DNA of 64,000 nucleotides from Alkalihalobacillus sp. CinArs1. GTDB lineage: Bacteria > Bacillota > Bacilli > Bacillales > Guptibacillaceae. Shown here one piece after another: positions 43,118-51,863 of this stretch. The translations under genes and the position numbers were made by a program. Under the pieces are notes generated by a model. It was not told where the DNA came from, did no database searches, and saw only the letters and a program-made list of their open reading frames with translations. The first letter of the stretch is position 1. Every line of letters starts with the position of its first letter. Location: positions 266,001-330,000 of the forward strand of contig NZ_CANDOB010000003.1 of the NCBI RefSeq assembly GCF_947387515.1, read 5' to 3'.

Positions 43118-44338
43118 TTATGCTTGATGATTATGTGCATACTTAGTTTTAAAATATTGTTTTGAAGCTAGAATATAAATAGCAGCGATCGCTAATAATG
43201 TTGCGGATAATAGAAATACCTGCTGTACACCAAAAAGATCCGCCATGCCACCTAGCAACAATGAGGACAGTCCAAACGTTAAAGAAGTCAAGGCTCCCTG
43301 TGCTCCATAAATTTTGGGCAATTCTTCGGTTGTCGCTTCATTCTGAAGGTAAGTTTCAATTGTAATCCCCTTAATCTGCTCTCCGATCCCATATAACACA
43401 GACAAAAGTAAGGCAATCCATGCAATATCATTAAAGCCAAAAAGAAAAGTTAATGCACTTGCACTGATTGAAGAATATAGCATTAACTGCTTCAAATTCT
43501 TTTCAATGACTGATGAGAAGGTGGTGCAAATCAAGCCACCAACAAGAAGACCAATAAAGAAGGTGGTATTAATATACCCCCACCATGCTTCACTTTTATG
43601 AAGAACTTGAGAAACGAAAACATAGATAATAGCAGCTATCCACACAACATTTGCTATCGATTCTATAAAGATCACAACATGAATTTTCCTAAATACAGGT
43701 GTCTCCCAAATCGTTTTCCAACCTTGCCTCAAAACCGCTCCTATAGGATCCTTTCCATTTCTAGAAGTAAATTCTGTTGGATCTTGAATCAGATGCATCA
43801 TAGCACTAGATAGAGTAAATAAGATAACCGTTACCCATATGACGGTCTGACCTCCTATCCAGGAAACCAATACCCCTCCAAGTGCCCAACCACCTAGCTG
43901 ATTCACATGATTAATAACAGAGAAAAAACTATTTGCTTTAACAATTTCCTTTTTCTCTACTAACCTTGGAAGCATTGCACGGCTAGCTGGTGCTGCCCAT
44001 CCGTCTAGGAAGGCAATGATGAAAATAGAAAGCAGAATAATCAGCATTCCATCTTGAGAAAAAGTTGTGATGATGAACGCCAAAATAAACAGTACAACGG
44101 TTTTACTGCTTTGAGAACCGGATAAGAGTGTTTTTAACGGGTACCTATTAAATAATATGGGAGAGAGGTATCCGCTTATAAACCGTCCAATTGTATTAAT
44201 AAATGGCAGCATAGCTAAATAGAATGCTGACTGTGAGGCTGCGAACATAATAGAGATTAATCCTACAATATAAAAAACATCGCCAAGATTAGCGAAGGCT
44301 TGTCCTATCCATAAATACCGAAAAGATGATAATTTCAT
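43118..44338 (-). CDS. MFS transporter
   Basis: A 406-residue, 12-segment MFS protein of the multidrug/enterobactin-exporter-like (MFS_3) type: LWIGQAFANLGDVFYIVGLI, AFLDGWAAPASRAMLPRLVE, NSFFSVINHVNQLGGWALGG. No substrate can be inferred. Elements lie on both sides (43047 and 44646), so it may be a large cassette. Confidence 0.83.
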   Translation of the reverse strand: MKLSSFRYLWIGQAFANLGDVFYIVGLISIMFAASQSAFYLAMLPFINTIGRFISGYLSPILFNRYPLKTLLSGSQSSKTVVLFILAFIITTFSQDGMLIILLSIFIIAFLDGWAAPASRAMLPRLVEKKEIVKANSFFSVINHVNQLGGWALGGVLVSWIGGQTVIWVTVILFTLSSAMMHLIQDPTEFTSRNGKDPIGAVLRQGWKTIWETPVFRKIHVVIFIESIANVVWIAAIIYVFVSQVLHKSEAWWGYINTTFFIGLLVGGLICTTFSSVIEKNLKQLMLYSSISASALTFLFGFNDIAWIALLLSVLYGIGEQIKGITIETYLQNEATTEELPKIYGAQGALTSLTFGLSSLLLGGMADLFGVQQVFLLSATLLAIAAIYILASKQYFKTKYAHNHQA

Positions 44339-44645
44339 TCTAACTACCCCTTTTTATCGTTTTTTGTTATCGATTAAAAAAGGGTGTATTTACATAAGGT
44401 GTTGAACCTCCTCGTTTACTACTATTTTAAGGGTCTTACTAAACATTCAGTACCATTAAATTAGATAATTTCTAGTAACTTCTCAATATTTTCGGGGTAG
44501 TGAAATGATCATTATCGGTCAGTTATCATAACTCATATGTAGATGATATTTTGAGTAATTGTAACATAATGATAAAACGTTTTTTATTTATTCAGTAAAT
44601 AAAGGCTATTACTTTCATACTATTGAATACAAAACAATGCAATTT
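44339..44645. other. Intergenic region without recognised gene
   Basis: Contains the promoter region of the MFS gene and a possible short dyad (TTATCGTTTTTTGTTATCGATAA-like) near 44355; nothing else supported. Confidence 0.35.
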
Positions 44646-44678
44646 ATTTAGCAAACGCTCCCTTTAACTTAATATTAG
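44646..44678. repeat. Cassette-boundary element 39 (right half)
   Basis: TATTTAGCAAACGCTCCCTTTAACTTAATATTAG. Confidence 0.5.
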
Positions 44679-44691
44679 AATGAAAAATCAA

Positions 44692-45258
44692 TCATAACTG
44701 TTTGGCTAAATGAACAATTTCTTTAATTACAGATTCAACTTCCTTATTATCTTTAATTACAAATAAATAATCTGACTCTCCTTCTTCTGGATTTACAACA
44801 TCCTTATTCATAGACCCACTCTGTTGACTAATTAGTACTTCCTCAAAGTTAGAATAAGCTCCTCTAAGTATATTGGTACTTCGTTGACTTTTGGCTACTC
44901 TTTTATGAAGAACTTCATCAGGAATATCGAAATGAACAATAACACTAAGAAATTCATTTTCATCATATATTTCTTCGAGCAAATATTTTCTCCCTGTTCT
45001 TGTACGATTAGCACTACTAGCTATAATATGAAAGTCTGTGTATTCTATAGCATAATTAATTATTACTCTTGATATAGAATGTTTCAAAATGTTAGGTCCT
45101 TGTTTTGGTAGTAAACTCTTATAATATGTATTTAAAAATTCAGCATTATTATCTTGGTCCATTATAAAAGAATTGGTTAACTTACTTTCTAACATTGTTG
45201 CAAATGTAGTTTTTCCACTATGGGTTTTACCTACTGTGATAATAACTAACCGTTTCAT
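44692..45258 (-). CDS. P-loop kinase-like AAA protein
   Basis: A 188-residue ATP-binding protein with Walker A GKTHSGKTTFATML close to the N terminus (MKRLVIITVGKTHSGKTT), then FHIIASSANRTRTGRKYLLE and FDIPDEVLHKRVAKSQRS. The layout is that of small zeta-toxin/chloramphenicol-phosphotransferase-like kinases. Start at 45258 follows AGGTGG. Substrate unknown; a small-molecule or RNA-related kinase is plausible. Confidence 0.75.
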   Translation of the reverse strand: MKRLVIITVGKTHSGKTTFATMLESKLTNSFIMDQDNNAEFLNTYYKSLLPKQGPNILKHSISRVIINYAIEYTDFHIIASSANRTRTGRKYLLEEIYDENEFLSVIVHFDIPDEVLHKRVAKSQRSTNILRGAYSNFEEVLISQQSGSMNKDVVNPEEGESDYLFVIKDNKEVESVIKEIVHLAKQL

Positions 45259-45361
45259 TACGCCACCTATTTTCATACTAATTTAAATTTTTCCAAACAT
45301 TTTAGTTTCGAATATTCTTTAAACTGCACTGGAATTATATTAATTTAATTTATTCTTCCTG

Positions 45362-45390
45362 AAGCAACGCTCCCGATTGTAAAAGACTTC
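45362..45390. repeat. Cassette-boundary element 40 (right half)
   Basis: GAAGCAACGCTCCCGATTGTAAAAGACTTCG. Confidence 0.55.
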
Positions 45391-45485
45391 GTATTATGAT
45401 AGTTATAGATTTAATTTCAATTAATCCTCTGTAGGCTTCCTTCTTCTTCATTACCCACTTTTTCACTAGAGATTTTACTCACTTA

Positions 45486-45764
45486 CTATTCTTCTGAAGG
45501 AGCTAAAGCTAAAAAAAGAGCCATTAATACTATAATAACAATCAATATGATATCCGATCGAGTTAACATTATTATCGACACACCTATTGGATAAATAAGT
45601 CCACCAATAAGATTCCACGGATAAGGTCTATATCTATCAAATTCATAATAAAATACTAATCCTAAAATTCCACTAAACGTTATTATTGCTAATATAGAAG
45701 ATACTTTTGATAAAACTAACCCTATTATGCTAGCAATTACAAATCCAATAACAATTTTATACAA
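45486..45764 (-). CDS. Small multi-helix membrane protein, paralogue 2
   Basis: A 92-residue membrane protein with RPYPWNLIGGLIYPIG in the middle and LALAPSEE at the end; paralogue of 28208-28486. TTG start behind TAGGGTG. Function unknown. Confidence 0.65.
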   Translation of the reverse strand: MYKIVIGFVIASIIGLVLSKVSSILAIITFSGILGLVFYYEFDRYRPYPWNLIGGLIYPIGVSIIMLTRSDIILIVIIVLMALFLALAPSEE

Positions 45765-45957
45765 ATAATCACCCTATATGTTAGCTTAGATCCGTTATAA
45801 AGCCATTCTTGCCCCCATGATAATCCATATGAAGCAACTCCTCCTCCAGTCACACCTCCAGCGGTACCAGTTACTGCAGTACCAAAAACACCAGAAGTGA
45901 GTGCAGAAGTAGTAATGGCGCATACTCCACCTATAACTCCTTGGCCCTGTTCTCTTT
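45765..45957 (-). pseudogene. 5'-truncated Gly-rich peptide gene
   Basis: The minus-strand frame contains GVIGGVCAITTSALTSGVFG, TAVTGTAGGVTGGGVASYGL and SWGQEWLYNGSKLT. The Gly/Ala/Thr-rich composition with GxxxG motifs recalls class II bacteriocin or other membrane-active peptides. The frame has no ATG/GTG/TTG before reaching element 41, so the 5' end has been replaced by the element. Nature uncertain. Confidence 0.4.
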
Positions 45958-46018
45958 TAAACTTAAACAAAAAGGAGCGTAATCCTTTTAGATCAACGCT
46001 CCCTTTAATGAAACAACG
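45945..46018. repeat. Cassette-boundary element 41
   Basis: GGCCCTGTTCTCTTTTAAACTTAAACAAAAA, hairpin GGAGCGTAATC / GATCAACGCTCC (45974-46002), CTTTAATGAAAC. Near-identical hairpin to elements 23 and 29. Confidence 0.8.
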
Positions 46019-46026
46019 AACGCCCA

Positions 46027-46395
46027 CTAGTAGACAACGATACTTTCTGCAACCTCTTTTTCTGCACCTTCATTGTTAACCCTTACACTAACATCATCAC
46101 CCTCAACTAACTCATCAAACTTTTCTTTGGTGCCTTTTATTATAGTATTTTCATCAATGTATACTAGGTAAGCAGGGTAAGAAGCCTCAGGATCTGAAGC
46201 AGGTGGTGCAATTACGATGCTGGTTTTCTTCACCTCTAATATAACAACATCCTGGTAAACTAAGTGTGTTGTAACTTGCTGCTCAGATATAGATTTTTCT
46301 TTTACTTTGGAGGAAGCTTCATTAGGTGTATTTCCATAACTGCAACCTATTAATGCAAGGGATAGTACCAATAAAATACCTACTGATTTTCTCAT
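46027..46395 (-). CDS. DUF3221-like small lipoprotein (122 residues)
   Basis: Signal peptide MRKSVGILLVLSLALIGCSY with lipobox LIGC. The mature part has VVILEVKKTSIVIAPPASDP, YLVYIDENTIIKGTKEKFDE and VEGDDVSVRVNNEGAEKEVA, the small beta-barrel pattern of DUF3221-like proteins. Start at 46395 follows GAAGGAGGAAGG. Function unknown. Confidence 0.7.
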   Translation of the reverse strand: MRKSVGILLVLSLALIGCSYGNTPNEASSKVKEKSISEQQVTTHLVYQDVVILEVKKTSIVIAPPASDPEASYPAYLVYIDENTIIKGTKEKFDELVEGDDVSVRVNNEGAEKEVAESIVVY

Positions 46396-46426
46396 TAGGT
46401 CCCTTCCTCCTTCGTATATACGTATT

Positions 46427-46484
46427 AAGTTAATCAAAAGGAGCGTCATCCTTTCTAGATCAACGCTCCCGTTTATGGAGTAAT
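46427..46484. repeat. Cassette-boundary element 42
   Basis: AAGTTAATCAAAAG, hairpin GGAGCGTCATC / GATCAACGCTCC (46440-46468), right arm CGTTTATGGAGTAATG. It marks the downstream limit of the CBASS unit. Confidence 0.8.
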
Positions 46485-46567
46485 GCTATTGGATTTTAAT
46501 CAGTTGCTATAGTATTTCATACCAACGATATAAGTTTATTACTCATTTATATCAGGCGAATTAGAGG

Positions 46568-47521
46568 TTATTTTTCCTTAATATTTAATATTTTTTCTGT
46601 CCTTAAGTTAATAGCCCAATCATAAGAGTTGTTATTGTAGTTATAAACTATTACATCTGGGTGATAGTGTTCAACTATTCTTCCCAGACTAAAACTGAGA
46701 GATACAGGAGTTGCAGCAAATAAATGAACCCTGTTCACTCCGCTCTTCTTCAATTTAGAAAGTAACTCTATGAATTTTTTTTCATATAGTTCGATTTGAG
46801 CATAATTAGTTACAGACCAGCGTCCAGGGGTTTCTAATCCTAAAGAAATAACTTGTTCTACCCCTGAAGCTAATTTTATCTCTTCATTCATTAGTGAAAA
46901 TGATTGTTCTAATTTTAAAGCAACCTCCTTCTCATAATTAGTGTTTATATCAAAATCACTAATAATATTCATATCGGAATTGTACTTTCTTTTCAATTCG
47001 TAAAACCCTTTACCAAGACACTCAGAGTCTTCTCCTTGATATTCATAAAGTATTGCTTCATCAGTATTCTTAAAATGATATCCATCTAAAAATGCTATTG
47101 GCACATGTGGAAACCCTAAATATATTAATGAGTTTGAATTTTTACTGCGTTTTATTGCAGTATTCATTTTAGACCTTTGTTTATCTAAGATTTTTTGTAG
47201 GTCTTTATAGTTAATGCTTCCATCTTTTTTAGTTTTACTTAAAAAATTTTGAGAGATATACAAACATCCCTGCTCCTGATACTCTTTTTTCACATTATTG
47301 AAGTTTGCCTCTTTCTTGGTGAAAGTAGCCAACATTACAAAATCCCTCTTCATAAACCGGAGAATGTGATTAATAATCCAATTGTAAGCAATTTGAAGCC
47401 ATACCCACTTCTTGTAGAGAATAATGCTTGAAAATATTAATATTAATAACATAAGTATTGCAGTCACAGGATCACTCTGAATTAATTTAAATAGCCCTTC
47501 AACTGATCTAATTATCCTCAT
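46568..47521 (-). CDS. CBASS effector: transmembrane SAVED protein
   Basis: A 317-residue protein. One strong transmembrane segment lies at about residues 18-37 (VTAILMLLILIFSSIILYKK). A cytoplasmic SAVED-type domain follows, recognised by GLETPGRWSVTNYAQIELYE, the helix with KKSGVNRVHLFAATPVSLSF and the end HYHPDVIVYNYNNNSYDWAI. SAVED domains bind cyclic oligonucleotides made by the CD-NTase. Membrane-fused SAVED effectors are known to disrupt the membrane of phage-infected cells. Start at 47521 follows AAGGAG inside the 3' end of the upstream JAB gene. It is the last gene of the operon. Confidence 0.82.
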   Translation of the reverse strand: MRIIRSVEGLFKLIQSDPVTAILMLLILIFSSIILYKKWVWLQIAYNWIINHILRFMKRDFVMLATFTKKEANFNNVKKEYQEQGCLYISQNFLSKTKKDGSINYKDLQKILDKQRSKMNTAIKRSKNSNSLIYLGFPHVPIAFLDGYHFKNTDEAILYEYQGEDSECLGKGFYELKRKYNSDMNIISDFDINTNYEKEVALKLEQSFSLMNEEIKLASGVEQVISLGLETPGRWSVTNYAQIELYEKKFIELLSKLKKSGVNRVHLFAATPVSLSFSLGRIVEHYHPDVIVYNYNNNSYDWAINLRTEKILNIKEK

Positions 47522-47996
47522 TATATTCTCCTTCAAACAATAAGACTATTTCACCTGTTTTACGACAACCACTCCATAATTTATATCTATCTATTCCGCC
47601 TATTATAAACAATAAATTATTAGAAAAAGTGTCTGATCTTATCAATAGGTTTTTCCAATTATTCATGTCTTGCTTTGAATAATGTGGATCTTTTTCGGGA
47701 TGCGTATGCCACTCTCCTAGATACATTAGTGTATGATTACTTTGCTTCCATTTTTTCTGTAGAATCGCATTATGACTATGTTTCTGACGAATATACTTAA
47801 ATCTAGAGCAGTAATCTCCATTTAAAGGTTTAGTATAATCTCTTATAACTATGCCATTGTTAACAGATAAAATTGAGCCAAGCAACATGCCTCCTGTCTC
47901 TCTATGATATGACTTTTGTTGTCTCATTCCTTCTATGAACTCTATTACATGTTGTTCTATTAATATCAAGTCCTCATTATATTTAATAACAATCAT
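47508..47996 (-). CDS. cap3: CBASS JAB/MPN isopeptidase
   Basis: A 162-residue JAMM-type metalloprotease. The signature GEWHTHPEKDPHYSKQD fits E...HxH-x7-S-x2-D (zinc ligands His, His, Asp). In type II CBASS Cap3 cleaves Cap2-made conjugates of the CD-NTase. Start at 47996 overlaps the cap2 stop by 14 bases, as expected for translational coupling; an open frame reaches 20 codons further. It in turn overlaps the effector gene. Confidence 0.88.
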   Translation of the reverse strand: MIVIKYNEDLILIEQHVIEFIEGMRQQKSYHRETGGMLLGSILSVNNGIVIRDYTKPLNGDYCSRFKYIRQKHSHNAILQKKWKQSNHTLMYLGEWHTHPEKDPHYSKQDMNNWKNLLIRSDTFSNNLLFIIGGIDRYKLWSGCRKTGEIVLLFEGEYNEDN

Positions 47997-49692
47997 GGGT
48001 AATAGACCACATCTGTTTTTCAGCACAGATATCACATGTAGGATTAATATAATCATAGTTATCCTGCTTCAAACTATCTAATGATTTATTATATCGCCAA
48101 GATGTATGAAAGCCTTCAGATCGAAAAATCTCTGAAGAACCTTTCCAAGAAACTAAGGGGTTGCCTTCTATATCCCCTTCTAAAAACCTCATAACTAACC
48201 TTGCGGCTAGTAAAGCTGTTTCCATGGAGTCTATACTTCCGTAAGGAGTAAAAGAGCCAGCACACCCATTCATATTTCTAGTGAAAGGAACATCGCTTTC
48301 ACCTGCAAATGAAGAATACATTCTTAATTCATTATCTATCAAACATTCATAACAACCTTGATTTCCATTATTGGAGACTAGTGCATGACCACCTAAACCA
48401 TATGCTTCAACCCAAGTGAAAATAGCCGGAGTAGATGAATTATATATAAGTCTGTTAATTTTCCTTTCTACATTTGGATTTCCAATAGCTACTAATATCA
48501 AATCATAGTCATTTAAATCTACTTTTCCAGTGTTTATTGTTCTTATTGCTTCCTTAGCATTTATTTTAATTTTCACGTTTGGATATCTTTTTTCAAATTC
48601 TTCTTTTAGTAGTTCAACTTTGTAGTTTCTTCCAATCGATTTATTCATTCCCAAGAAATGTCTATACGAATTTTCGATTTTTAATTCATCGTTATCTACC
48701 AGAGTAAACTGTTTGATGCCAGATCGAGCTAATATAAATAACAAATCACTTCCTATAGATCCACACCCAATTAATAAAATATTGAGTGACTTCTTAACAC
48801 CGCCACCTCTTTGTAATAAAGTTGTGTCATCATTTCTAAATACAAAATAGGGGGTTACTTTAAATTCATCAGAAATATCCTCATCAATTAGTGGAATAAC
48901 TCTTTTTGAAAGAGATTGATTTATCTTTTCGTATTTCAATCCAATCACTGTTTGCTCACCATTTAACAATGGTATTCTAATCAAATAATAATGCTTACTT
49001 TTGTTCATAGAAAACTTCTGTATATCAATTAGCATCTTGTGATTTATATGTGATCGAATAATGTTAGATATTTCCTTGTTACTCCAAAACCGATCTAATT
49101 GAGGAACAGCTCCTTCAAACGTTTTTTCTAAAGGAATATAATGTGCTTTTTCAAGACTTCTGGAGTGTATGTTGGTACTAAATAACCTTCCCAATAATGT
49201 TTTAGATTCCATATCACCTTTTAAAAAAGCGAATGCTTTCTTACCAATTGTAAACACCGAAATTTCTTCAGGTTCATCTGCAGGTGGATATACTGAAAGA
49301 ACAAATTCGACATTTTCTAAAGTGCCAAAATAATAACTGAATTCTCGATGATATTCTTCTTGAGGAGGATTAGAAATCAATACATTTTCTACTCTTTCAA
49401 AAACAAAATCAATTGTTTTTTCGGGTATATCACTCCAAATAACACCCTCTTCATCTAAAAAGCATATTAAACCACTTCTCATTACATGGGGAATATCAGG
49501 GATACTATGAGAGGATTTATCTATGTGAATGATTGGCAATTCGGTTGGGAATTGAGGACTAAAAGTTAGAATTAAGGGAATTTGATAACCAGTTCTTAAT
49601 TCGAAAATTAATTTATATTGAAAGGAGTCAATACTTTCAATTCCCGATAGATAAACTTTCTCAAGGAGTAGGTTTTGGTAATTGATTGTCAT
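47983..49692 (-). CDS. cap2: CBASS E2-E1 fusion (ubiquitin-like conjugation enzyme)
   Basis: A 569-residue Cap2-type protein. The N-terminal E2-like domain has candidate catalytic C77 in SGLICFLDEEGVIWSD. The C-terminal E1/ThiF-type domain has LLIGCGSIGSDLLF (ATP loop, about 306-319), LVDNDELKIENSYRHFLG, candidate catalytic C477 (MNGCAGSFTPYG), and zinc-type pairs CYEC (447-450) and CDIC near the C terminus. Cap2 attaches the CD-NTase C terminus to targets, priming it for signalling. It starts 2 bases after the CD-NTase stop codon. Confidence 0.9.
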   Translation of the reverse strand: MTINYQNLLLEKVYLSGIESIDSFQYKLIFELRTGYQIPLILTFSPQFPTELPIIHIDKSSHSIPDIPHVMRSGLICFLDEEGVIWSDIPEKTIDFVFERVENVLISNPPQEEYHREFSYYFGTLENVEFVLSVYPPADEPEEISVFTIGKKAFAFLKGDMESKTLLGRLFSTNIHSRSLEKAHYIPLEKTFEGAVPQLDRFWSNKEISNIIRSHINHKMLIDIQKFSMNKSKHYYLIRIPLLNGEQTVIGLKYEKINQSLSKRVIPLIDEDISDEFKVTPYFVFRNDDTTLLQRGGGVKKSLNILLIGCGSIGSDLLFILARSGIKQFTLVDNDELKIENSYRHFLGMNKSIGRNYKVELLKEEFEKRYPNVKIKINAKEAIRTINTGKVDLNDYDLILVAIGNPNVERKINRLIYNSSTPAIFTWVEAYGLGGHALVSNNGNQGCYECLIDNELRMYSSFAGESDVPFTRNMNGCAGSFTPYGSIDSMETALLAARLVMRFLEGDIEGNPLVSWKGSSEIFRSEGFHTSWRYNKSLDSLKQDNYDYINPTCDICAEKQMWSITHDCY

Positions 49693-49694
49693 AA

Positions 49695-50771
49695 TTAAAT
49701 ACCTTTAGCTGAACTAGAAGAAGGGGCACTAGATAATCCAACCTGTTTGTATCTAGCTTCTTTAGACACTGGTATAGGAAATTTCCCTCCAAAAAATTTA
49801 GGACTTAAGATTTTACATGAATCATGAGGATCACTTATAGTTTCTGCTTCATTAAGTGCACTTTCTAAATCGTTTAGCTTTTGGTAGAAAGAGTCCATTT
49901 GCAATTTAGACATCTTTGAAAAAACATTCCGATTTGGTTGTACAGGTAATTGGTATTCAACTGTATATACATTTCTCTCTAGTCCATAATCCCACTGTGG
50001 AATAAATCTGCCTTTAAAGTTGCTAACAAAGTGTTTTAAAGCAATTAAATCGTTGTCTTTAAATTCACCTGTAATAGGGTCATAGGTTTGTTTATATGAA
50101 AATAAATCAACTGCTGCAATAGTTATGCCAATACTAGGTGGCCGAGCACTTCCTGATGAAGGAAAGCAAATATCTTTCCATTTTTTCATATATCTAACAA
50201 CTCTCTTAAATTGTTTTTTCTCATTATCAGTAAAAGAGTTTCTTATATGCTCATTGAGACCTTTTGGGTCGGCTGTATCCCAGTATTTATTTTCATCACT
50301 AGAATATTCCTTTCCCCATGCAAGATACAAATCATTAGTATATTTGGATTTTAAATAAACAGGAAGATCTACATGATACATTGGTTCATTATCTGATAAG
50401 TAGGTTATTGTTACACAGGGGTTCTTTATCTTTGGAGAAGTGTTAGTGTGGTGATTTAGTATATCTCTTATAATTTTTTTTAGTTCAATGGGGTCTGGAT
50501 AATCCTCTTTATGAAGATTGAAAATCACACCTTCATCTATATCATAGTCCTTATCTTCTGGTACAATGCCCAGGTCTACTGCATAACTTCCTTGGTCTAT
50601 GAATTCTATTTCCGGAACATTTTCTTCCCTTTCTTCAAATTTGACTTTTACTCCTTCTTTAATTTTAGAGGTAATTATATCTCGCTTCTCTCGTAATTCT
50701 TTGTTTTCTTTAAATCGTTTTAGTTTAATATCATCGTGAAAACTTATAAATTGTTTTTGAATATCAGCCAT
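49695..50771 (-). CDS. CBASS CD-NTase (cyclic oligonucleotide synthase)
   Basis: A 358-residue cGAS/DncV-like nucleotidyltransferase. The active-site loop is IDQGSYAVDLGIVPEDKDYD: G61-S62, then D75-Y-D77 supply the metal-binding acids, with a third region in MYHVDLPVY. On phage sensing these enzymes make cyclic di- or trinucleotides that activate the effector. The Ser-rich tail ends SSAKGI, a possible substrate for Cap2 conjugation. Start at 50771 follows TTGGAGGG. It is the first gene of the four-gene operon (CD-NTase, cap2, cap3, SAVED effector). Nucleotide product and clade are not assignable by eye. Confidence 0.88.
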   Translation of the reverse strand: MADIQKQFISFHDDIKLKRFKENKELREKRDIITSKIKEGVKVKFEEREENVPEIEFIDQGSYAVDLGIVPEDKDYDIDEGVIFNLHKEDYPDPIELKKIIRDILNHHTNTSPKIKNPCVTITYLSDNEPMYHVDLPVYLKSKYTNDLYLAWGKEYSSDENKYWDTADPKGLNEHIRNSFTDNEKKQFKRVVRYMKKWKDICFPSSGSARPPSIGITIAAVDLFSYKQTYDPITGEFKDNDLIALKHFVSNFKGRFIPQWDYGLERNVYTVEYQLPVQPNRNVFSKMSKLQMDSFYQKLNDLESALNEAETISDPHDSCKILSPKFFGGKFPIPVSKEARYKQVGLSSAPSSSSAKGI

Positions 50772-50891
50772 TTTTATTCCCTCCAATTTAATTTTCTTAA
50801 TAATAAATATACTACAAAAATTGGAAATTATAAATTATTAATAAAGACTGAGAGTTTTGCAACGTATCTAAATATTTTTTTGAAAAAGGTT

Positions 50892-50945
50892 TTAACTATA
50901 CCTATTATCTCGAACTCAAGTCTTCAACAATCCTGCTCTTTAACA
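50892..50945. repeat. Cassette-boundary element 43 (right limit of the array)
   Basis: TTAACTATACCT (50892-50903), then TATCTCGAACTCAAG and the left arm TCTTCAACAATCCTGCTC. Only the left arm and its tail are present, with no hairpin right half. The arm sequence is the reverse complement of the right arm plus tail seen at other copies. Confidence 0.75.
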
Positions 50946-51065
50946 GAAGATCGACTTCTACATTTTACCATATATTTCACCCCTGAATTTTTCCTCTGTA
51001 CTATACAAACTTTTAAAAATAACTGTTTTTCATACTTGTTAAGTATTCTACTTCTGCTAAACGCC
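50946..51065. other. Intergenic region between the array and the chromosome
   Basis: AT-rich; no gene or element recognised. Confidence 0.4.
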
Positions 51066-51098
51066 AAAAAAAGAGCGCCGAATCGAATCGACGCTCTT
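51066..51098 (-). terminator. Terminator of the TRIC channel gene
   Basis: AAGAGCG / CGCTCTT with an A-run on plus. The stem resembles the cassette hairpin superficially, but its loop and flanks are unrelated. Confidence 0.75.
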
Positions 51099-51155
51099 AT
51101 ATATATGCGAGCTCTGTAGTTCTAGCTCACTTTCCGTTTACAAGCTAACTTATCG

Positions 51156-51758
51156 TTACGAAAGCGTTCGGTAAGGTAACTTCCAACCGAGTCTCAACGA
51201 AAGCATTCGTAAGAAGACGATCATGCCAAACAAGATCATGAGAGGAGTTAATCCTTGTGGATAGCCAAGGCCGATCAAGAGCCCTGCCATCATAGCCCAA
51301 ACGGCATATACTTCCTTTTGGAGGACAGTCGGTTTTCTTCTCGCAAGTAAGTCACGGATGATTCCTCCACCAGTTCCTGTCATTGCAGCTGCAACCATAG
51401 CCGCTATGAATGGTAAGCCCATACTTTCTGCATAGAGTGCACCTTGAATGGCAAATGCAGCTAAGCCGATCGCATCAAAGAAACTTCCCCATTTTTCCCA
51501 ATAATAATTAATCCAAGAAGCAGGAAGAATGAATAGGATGAGAATCGTTGCGATGGCTACTATGATGAGCCTATCCTGCTCCCATATCGATGGGACGGGA
51601 ACGCCGATCAATAAGTTACGAATGATTCCTCCACCGAATGCAGTCGCAAGTCCAAGCACGATTACACCAAGAAAATCAAATTCTTCTTCTAGTGCTACAA
51701 GGGCGCCACTCGCCGCAAATGCTATTGTTCCAATAATGTTTAGTATTTCCCAGGTCAC
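51156..51758 (-). CDS. TRIC-family (UPF0126) cation channel
   Basis: A 200-residue membrane protein with about seven hydrophobic segments and the duplicated motif AFGGGIIRNLLIG and TGTGGGIIRDLLARRKP, which identifies the bacterial trimeric intracellular cation channel family (Pfam UPF0126). GTG start behind AAGGGA. Likely potassium-permeable channel in the cytoplasmic membrane; physiological role uncertain. Confidence 0.88.
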   Translation of the reverse strand: MTWEILNIIGTIAFAASGALVALEEEFDFLGVIVLGLATAFGGGIIRNLLIGVPVPSIWEQDRLIIVAIATILILFILPASWINYYWEKWGSFFDAIGLAAFAIQGALYAESMGLPFIAAMVAAAMTGTGGGIIRDLLARRKPTVLQKEVYAVWAMMAGLLIGLGYPQGLTPLMILFGMIVFLRMLSLRLGWKLPYRTLS

Positions 51759-51839
51759 TCCATTACGTCCCTTCTAACCAATCTCAAAAATAAAATTGTA
51801 CGTTACCTTCATGATTATTTCAACTACATTTTTTTCACA

Positions 51840-51863
51840 CAAAAACCCTCACGTAGGAGGGTT
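51840..51863 (-). terminator. Terminator of the MurE-like gene
   Basis: AACCCTC / GAGGGTT with A-run on plus, ending at the stop codon of the gene at 51862. Confidence 0.75.

Noticed and set aside
45737..46027. A 96-codon open frame as an intact gene
   Set aside because: Its apparent start lies in the boundary element and its first 30 codons are element sequence; only a remnant is supported.
51066..51098. Hairpin GAGCG/CGCTC as another cassette element
   Set aside because: Arms and loop differ, no TTGAA core follows, and it fits as the terminator of the TRIC gene.
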